Source of the DNA: Nageia nagi
Taxonomy: Eukaryota; Pinophyta
NCBI GenBank assembly: GCA_050084985.1
Contig: JBITNC010000001.1
Coordinates: 113,088,001-113,152,000, forward strand
Reading direction: 5' to 3'
DNA length: 64,000 bases
This document shows positions 56,746-64,000 of this stretch, one piece after another (the stretch's first letter is position 1; each line of letters begins with the position of its first letter). Under the pieces are notes generated by a model, which searched no databases, was not told the origin of the DNA, and was given only the letters and a program-made list of their open reading frames with translations. A program made the position numbers and the translations under genes.

Positions 56746-59700
56746 TGAATTTGATATGATGGTTGATTCATAAGTTGAAAGTGGGGGAGGTTGACTCACA
56801 TTTTGATAAGCTTTATTCATGATACCTTGAGAACCCATTTGTTAAAAGTAACCTTGGATTTGGTTTAGATTTGGTTAGCTTTCTTTATGGGAAGTATTTA
56901 TATGACCAATATTGGTAACTTGTGTTGATTGAGTTTAATTTTTATGTGGGACTTTCAAGGGAAGAAGATTACGATGAAGCCCTAAACCATCATATGTGAT
57001 TTGACTTGGTGTGATAAAAGAATTTGATAGTACACCAAAAGATTTTGGTTAACTAGGAGGCCTTTCTTGTTGAGTGTGATGATGATATGTTGATACCTAA
57101 TTAGGGTTGATGTGTTATGCACTTGATACAAAGGGAGGAACACTTATTAATAAAGATGGGGTTAGGGCTATTGATGAGATCACTTGTTGCAAAGGTTGAG
57201 ATGTGATTTTGGTTGTTGCAACAATTGATTATGTGTTTATAAAGGAGGATTGAGGATCATGATATAAATAATCATAATTATAAATCATATTTTGAATATG
57301 TTAATATGGTGGCATGGTTTGATTTTGATATTTTTCAAGGCTAATTTATTCAAAGAGCTTACCCAAACTTTCTTGAATAATGGTATCGTAAACAAATTGA
57401 TCCTTGATAGATTGAGGATGGTTTTGAAACATTACATGAGATTTGATTTTACTATATAATTAAGAACCAATAGGCATAGTGTCTTGATGAGGAGAAAATC
57501 ATGAGACATATAAGGAGAATGATGTGAAGGATGAAAAAGATGTGAAGTATGAGAATGATGATAATGATGAAAGGAGGATGAAATATGAAAAGGTGTTGAA
57601 ATATAAGATTGAGAGATGATTGAACTATAAGGAAGGGGTTGATATGGATGGTGGTATTGATCTTGGTCTTGCTCTTGATCTAATTGATTAGAACTTGGAG
57701 TACCTACCATGTTCACAAAAGGCTCCCTATAAAATTTCCAAGGATTAATTAATTTTAACTATAAAGGAAAAAATGGAAAGAACAAAATTATTGTTGTATA
57801 CCAAAGGTGCCAAACAAAATAAAAAAATAAACACCAAACCTAAAATTTTTGTTATACTCTTAATTTAGTGGATGCAAAGTTAATTCACAAAAATCTTATA
57901 TGATAAGATAGAAAGTTTATATGATTAATATGTGATGATGATTAAGATAACAATGATGATTATCTTGATCTAATTACTTATTGTTCAATTTATCTACTAT
58001 CTTTATTAATGATGATTGATTTTATAGTAAATTGACATTTTCATTAGTTTTCCTAAGGATTAATCTAGTCAAGTATTTTTGGGTGAAGGCTCAATCTCTA
58101 GGGGTGTAAAATATTTAAGGGCTCAACTCAAGTACCCCACCTTGGTAATGACATCCAAGTGTGGGTGACAGTGTGGTGGTGAAATCAAAACATTTGTAAC
58201 TAAATCCTATGCTCATGTGATTAAAAATCCAAGGTTAATTTACCAAATAGTATACAAATAAATGGATGTAAAAACTACAAATTAAACCCTTCACAATATA
58301 TGATAAGACACTCCCTCCCAAGGATGAAAATTTTCCTTTTACTAATAAAAAGAGAAGAATAAATAAATAAACAATCATAGGATGCAAACAATATATAATA
58401 TTTAAACTAAAGTATGATAAAATATAGGTACATGTATGGGGGGCTTCCACTCCAAGCTCTTGACACATACAATACCTATCTTACAAGGTTTGATCTTAAC
58501 TGATATATTGTAGATTGGTTAGCAGTACCAACTAGTGAACTAGTCAAACAACTAACCAACTAGTTTATAGAGGTACCTAGAGAATTTGAAAATAAAGCAT
58601 AAAATGCTAAAAATAAAATAATATGATTACAACCCTTATTCAAAAATGCTGGCAAGGGATTGCTCTACCTAGTTACATGACTAATAATACTAAAAAAGTG
58701 ATAAAAATTATTTAAACCTACCTAGAATGACCAAGACAATAAAATAAAGCCAACCAATACACATAATGTTGAATAATATAAATAAAATAGTTTGCTAAAA
58801 ATCAAATGATAATGATAGACTGATTTAATATAAATTAGTTGACTAATGGTGGGTAATTTGAAATGTTGGTGATCGTTGATGGGCCAATTATTGATGTTGG
58901 ATTATTTGAAATGAATCTAGCCTACAATAATGCTACATGCTCATACAAATGTAATAAAAATATATAATGGCTCTAAAATAGCTTGCAATACTATGTAACA
59001 CATATAAGAAAGCTCAAAACATATTATGGAAAATGCTAAAGGTGATTAGGGCTTGCGATTTTACTTAATGCTTTGATTGTGAGAGAGAGAAGGCTCCAAA
59101 ATAGTCAAGAGGTGAGAGAATTATAATAACTAAGAGAAAGAAAATGGATTTCAAATTTAACTTTATAGATTTGATATTAGACTAGTAGGTTGATTAACCT
59201 AGTCGATCGGCTAGTTGGCAAGCCAACTGATCAACCAACCAAGGCATCTGATATACCAATCTAATTCCAACCTAAAAGGGTAAAAAATGATATGATGGAC
59301 CAATTAGACCAAAAATGTAAAAAATGCTAATGATTGAGGAAGAAAGGCGATTTTAAGGTATTTACAGTTTTATACCTCATAACTCTTTTATCCAAGGTTG
59401 CATATATTATCAAAACAAATATTTCATTATGAATGAATTTTTCAAAAATTTATTTCTACCTTTTATAAACATATAAAAAAATAATAATAATAATTTTATG
59501 AAATGATGGTATGATTTTTTATCATTTTTGAACTTTTAAGAGACCTTATACTAGTAAACAATGTTTTCTAATGTCAATGATAACAATAATAATCATTAAA
59601 CATCTTAAAAGTGGCCTTTAATTCATAACCCATAAAGATTGGTAATGGTGAGATTAATAAAATTATTTCAAAACTAATTTAAAAAAAAATAGAGAAATCA

Positions 59701-60839
59701 TAGTTGATTATACTTTAGAAGGGATTAGATATTTATTGTACTCTAAGATATTAACTTATAAATTTTATTCTAAGGAAAAATAACAACTATAGTAAAATAA
59801 CAAAGTGATGATAAATAACTTATTTATAATAGTATCTTATACATAAGAAGTAAAATATACATTTACATATTTTAGAAAATTGTTACAATAATGCTAAAAA
59901 AATAAAAGATAAAATTGGATCTAAATTAACTTCATCAAAAGCTCATCCTACATCCTCATAGAAATTCAATAAAGCCAAATGAAAAGTAAATACTAATTAC
60001 TTACTATTAGGATTTATAGATAATCAATCTTAAGGGTGATCAAACATTATATTAAAGCTTTCATTTCCATAATTTGTTTCAAATTTTAAACTAAATGGGC
60101 ATGTTTCCCAAGGGTTTATAAGTGAACCCTATACCTTATAAAGATTTCAAGAGGCTAAAACTTCATAAAACCATGAAAATATAAATAAAGGAAGACCAAA
60201 ATGATTTTTTAGGATAACCCATAACCTTTACATATCAAAAACTTGAAACCCTAGACCTTAGGTTTTTAGAAGAAAAAAACATTGAAAAAGAACATGGTTT
60301 TGCTCACTTTTGACTTCCATAAGAATGACCAAAATATAACAGGTTATATCCACCTGCAGGTGTGCCCTACAAACCTTACAGCTAAAAGGAAACACCTCTT
60401 ATCTTACTTCAATAAATGTGGCCACAAAAACCTCTTTTTCAACCAAAACTGGTGTCAATTTTCCACACCCTCCTTAGTTGAAAACTCAAGAGAAAAAATC
60501 CTATGCTTCAAATGCATCCCCCAGTGTAGCTTGATCCTGCACCTAAAAGATAGATAAAACTCCCTCAAGAATACCATTGAGCCATTGCAAATCAACATTT
60601 CCCTAGCATCATCCATGCCTCGAGGGTTTGGAGTGAGGGTTTTGATGTACCTCATGTTGCTCCCCCTCAACACACTCCACCCCTTCACTTAAGTCATTCC
60701 TTGATTCCTTAATAACTTATGATTTATAATTCATATCACTTTAATTCAAATATGCTCACATTTATTATATGTATTCTTTCATAAAAATACTACCAACTTA
60801 TCCATGGGCTTACCAACATAAATCCCACTTCCATAGGCT
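56746..60839. other. AT-rich spacer between composite repeat copies 2 and 3
   Basis: There is no firm gene. A minus-strand frame of 94 codons at 57716-57432 is rich in His, Ser, Gln and Asp (DQEQDQDQYHHPYQP), which looks like low-complexity gag-like sequence but has no recognised domain. At 58441-58470 the minus strand reads GTGTCAAGAGCTTGGAGTGG, a diverged relative of the initiator tRNA primer site, hinting at an LTR remnant to its right. Actagt-type words cluster at 58528-58566 and 59172-59235. Confidence 0.35.
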
Positions 60840-61072
60840 TTAACAAGTTGCTTTATGTAGTTTTAACTTAAATTTCAATACTACCTTATTGTTATTATTA
60901 TGATTTTTATTATAATTTTAGTATGTGATAAGGTTGTTAGAATTTTATGTTTTGGAATGTGTAAACTATGTTATGCTTTCGAATACATGATATATGTGCT
61001 TGTAAAATAAGTTTAAATATTATAGGTTTTAAGTTATCATATTTGAATGTGTCACATTTTGGGCAAATATTA

Positions 61073-62010
61073 TGGTTTTATGAAGTTTTATATTCTCATC
61101 ATCACTCAAATATATCTTTACTCTAAATATCTTAGAAAAACCATCATTGTTATTACATTAGTTAGCATTGTTTGTATTTATATATTTCATGAACTAGAAA
61201 ATGGACAAATAATAGAAAATAATAGAGTGCTAAAGAGCATAACATATCTATATCATATAGGTGGTATCAAGAGATAATATGAGAGTATTTTTATTTTTCT
61301 CAATCAACTATTAGATGAAATTTGATAGGGAATTCCATGCAATGGTCCTTCTTTTATAGCTATCAAGATATAGAAAACAGTGATAGTTGGCAATCCCACA
61401 ATAATAAGATAGAATGATAATCTCAAGATAAATTTAGATATAATCATGATTAATGATAATTATCATTTATTAAAATATAATTAATACTTTATTATCATGG
61501 TGAATTAGGCTTTATATTTTTGTAATAAAGATAATACTTAGGTGTCTACAATTTGCTCCTCTTTGGGTATGTAATGATAAGAATTTGAATTACATATATA
61601 AAAAAGAATAGATAAATAGAGAGAATCATATAACTAATTTTAAAATTTATTTACCTAACTAACTATATTATTTTAGTATGAATCATGTTAGTATTTATGC
61701 CTCATCCATACCCCCTTTTGTCCAAGAAGCAAGGAAAAAATTTCATCTTCTAGATTGAAGAATCGAAGAGAAAAAGCTTTACTTTTCAAGGTCAAGGAAG
61801 ATAGCTTGCAGGACATAAAAGAAACAACTATAAACATAGACTTCATATTATATGAACTACAACATAAAACTTGTTTAGAATTAGGGAACATGTCAAGGAT
61901 ATCTAAACAATGTTCCAAATGCAAATAATGTAAGTTACATGATAATATATTTTTCTTACATTTAGCGAAGTCAAGTTTGATGCCACATGATGATATAAAT
62001 GATGTTGATA
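61073..62010 (-). mobile_element. Truncated Ty3/gypsy-like insertion in copy 3
   Basis: TGTAGACACC starts at 61550 on the minus strand after AAAGAGGAGCAAAT. The LTR-like part reaches about 61073. The internal part has a 110-codon frame (62020-61688) that resembles the frame at the same place in copy 2 (shared LEDEIFSLL and KLSSLTL). Its family is unknown. Confidence 0.6.
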
Positions 62011-62194
62011 TTGACATCATGTTTGATATAATATTTTATTTGTTTGATATTAAGTTTGGTTTCCATGTTGATGTGATTTAATTAAAATATGATATTAGAA
62101 ATGATACCAAGTATGATGCTATATCCCACTATTAAACTAGTTTGGTTTGTTTTGATGATAGTGTAAAAATTTACAAGTGTTTTCAAAAAATTAC

Positions 62195-63125
62195 AATAGT
62201 TTAAGGTTTATGGTTTTAAATTTTTAAGGGTTTAGGATTTTAAGTTTTTATAAGGCTATAGGGTTTGGGGTTTTAGGGTTTAGGGTTGTAGGATTGTAGG
62301 GTAATTTAGAGGTTTAGAGGTTGTAGTGCATAGACCCACAAAAATAATTAGTACTTAAAACCAAGCCAACACTTGTAATACCTTGAGGAGAAGTTTGAGA
62401 ATAGGTTTCACTAAATTTTTATCACTTACATGATGCATTTCTACATTAAATACTATTTATATTATCATTAGGAATTGCTTAATTTGGGTCCATTTTTTTC
62501 TATCACATCTTTATTTTCATGAAAAGGGAAGCAAATCAATGCATGGATTATGGTTTGATCATAAAAGGAAATGTTATCATTATGTAAATTATCTTAGACA
62601 ACTTGATCATGGAATGGGATAATGTACTATACCCCAATTTGGTAAAGCATGCTCTACCCAAAATAGTGGTGTAATTGATTTTATTACAAGTTTATCTTTT
62701 TAATCATATTTTGGTTCTATTGAAGATGAAATGAAAATTTTAATCATTCTCTCACATGTAATAAGTAATTCATTCATTGTACTAGGTGGATGTTGATTAA
62801 TTTAGGGTTTATAATTTTAAGGTTTAAGGTTTATGATTTAATTAGGGTTTTAGGGGTTTAAGGATTAGGATTTTAAATGTAGGGTTTAGTCTTTAGGTTT
62901 TAGGATTTTAGGTTTAGATTTTTATGGTTTAGGGTTTTAGGGTTTATGATTTTAGGGTTATAAGGTATATGATTTTAAGGGTTTATGATTTTAAATGTTT
63001 AGGTTTTTGGGTTTTAAGGTTTTAGGATTTTAGGGGTTTAAGGTTTTAAGGTTTTATGGGTTAAGGATTTGGATCTTGGGTTTAAGGTTTTATGATTTCG
63101 GGGTTTAGGGTCTTAAGGACTTATA
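62195..63125. repeat. Degenerate telomere-like repeats of copy 3, TTTAGGG strand
   Basis: There are two runs at 62195-62320 and 62800-63125, with more decay than in copy 2. Confidence 0.8.
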
Positions 63126-63399
63126 TTTTGAATTTAAATGTATTAATTTTAAATACATTAAATGTATTAATCAAATAAATTTAAAAATTTAAAGAAATCT
63201 TTAAAAATCTTTATTAATAACCAAAAAGTATTAGGTATATCATAAAGGTACATAAAATCATATAAAATTAAAGTAACTTATTTAACTTTAAGATGATAAT
63301 ATATTGATGGTTACATATTTTCAATCTATCATAATATAACATCAAAACATATTTCCATAGTTCAATAATACAATATCTAACTATCATCTTCATCAATAA

Positions 63400-63840
63400 G
63401 CTCATCTTTATCAATAGAAAACACAATATGATTTCCTCTTGGATCACAACTAATTACAAACCACCATTTATTATCTAATACATTTGGAATGAAAAAATAT
63501 TTGATTTCAATTTTGTGGTAAAATATAAGGCTCTTTATTTTTAGGTAAATATCATGTGGATTCAATAGCATGATAATCACTAGGTTCATCATACAAGGTT
63601 GTTCTTCTATTAAATCCTTCAAAAAATTTACATTTAAATACTATACACTATAATCCAATTGAATAATTTCTTATATTTTTCTAATATATTGTAATTTTAC
63701 CTTTATCCATTTTGTGTCTTTTGTACTTGTACAACTTGCCTAGTCAAATTCAACCATCACTCCAAATTCAAATATCCTTCTTTTATCATTCTTTTCAATT
63801 CTACAGTTTTGACCATATGCCCACATTGTAGGGAAATGCA
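63400..63840 (-). pseudogene. DUF4216 relic, copy 3
   Basis: The minus strand has EIIQLDYS, then a small deletion and a frame open for 81 codons (63622-63377) with YFFIPNVLDNKWWFVISCDP. The other frame gives EPYILPQN, a stop and NQIFF. The frameshift lies at the same T-run as in copies 1 and 2. Confidence 0.65.
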
Positions 63841-64000
63841 ATTCCTATACATATTTACATGAAAATGTTATTAGTACAATAATTATATTTATATTAATTA
63901 ATCATGAAAGTCTTATAAAAATATATGCAAATGAATAAAATAATAATTACTATTTTATTGCATCCAATAGCTGTATTGTATGCATCTTCATCTATTCTTT

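Larger units (their letters stand above)
60840..64000. repeat. Composite repeat, copy 3 (cut by the window end)
   Basis: It lies about 8.0 kb from copy 2 in the same orientation: left flank from 60840, gypsy insertion 61073 to about 62000, TTTAGGG-type runs 62195-62320 and 62800-63125, boundary motif 63125-63210, middle piece, DUF4216 relic 63400-63840. The tail aligns with 48700-48870 of copy 1. A CCCTAAA array, if present, lies beyond the window. Confidence 0.75.

Noticed and set aside
57432-57716. His/Ser/Gln-rich 94-codon frame as a gene
   Set aside because: Low-complexity sequence with no family match. Kept only as a remark in the spacer entry.
63377-63622. Ulp1/C48-type protease relic
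   Set aside because: The FFIP...WWFVI string looked like it at first, but the upstream FKCKWF, EPYVL and NQIFF order in copies 1 and 2 fits DUF4216 better, and the catalytic His is absent.

Overview
This window is nuclear DNA of a seed plant, and a gymnosperm seems likely. It is strongly AT-rich and almost free of ordinary protein genes. It is filled with old, nested LTR retrotransposons, fragments of other transposons, degenerate plant telomere-like repeats (TTTAGGG on one strand, CCCTAAA on the other) and minisatellites. The seed-plant call rests on the plant-type U6 snRNA gene with its promoter, the tRNA-Thr gene, the plant mobile domain and DUF4216 relics, and the telomere word. The gymnosperm call is only an inference from repeat style.

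Layout. 1-2090: decayed plant-mobile-domain gene on the minus strand. 2090-9440: AT-rich repeat debris with Ty3/gypsy-style LTR pieces and a long direct repeat around an LTR/primer-site fragment. 9440-12480: minus-strand relic with a Ty3/gypsy or pararetrovirus-like reverse transcriptase. 13256-13740: a duplicated block with long (TA)n tracts. 14212-14672: 5' LTR of a truncated element, abutting a gypsy reverse transcriptase fragment (to 15540). 15729-24483: complete but dead Ty1/copia element A (plus). 24835-25235: gypsy gag scrap. 28098-28411: two RNA polymerase III genes, U6 snRNA and tRNA-Thr(TGT), both minus and 137 bp apart. They are the only features here that look functional. 30092-39392: copia element B (minus), the youngest, with an intact 530-codon reverse transcriptase/RNase H frame. 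39562-48265: copia element C (minus), the oldest. 50016 to about 52690: truncated copia element D (plus), whose pol has been replaced by three minisatellites.

A composite repeat family runs through the right half. Each unit has a common left flank, a TTTAGGG-type array, a minus-strand DUF4216 relic of a CACTA (En/Spm) transposon protein, and in two copies a CCCTAAA-type array in the opposite orientation. Copy 1 (28735-50015) is split by elements B and C at sites that can be read from the uninterrupted copies. Copy 2 is 52690-56745. Copy 3 is 60840 to the window end. A left-flank fragment lies at 26520-26895. Copies 2 and 3 share a truncated gypsy insertion that copy 1 lacks, so they are sisters.

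The most unusual signals are as follows. Each of the three related copia elements carries a different, GC-richer cargo segment at the same place between its primer-binding site and gag. An imperfect palindrome of about 250 bp lies in one LTR of element C. A 49/50-bp alternating repeat in element B forms a 99-bp higher-order unit open on both strands. Oppositely oriented telomere-like arrays bracket a transposon relic. A U6 gene and a tRNA-Thr gene are paired in the middle of repeats.
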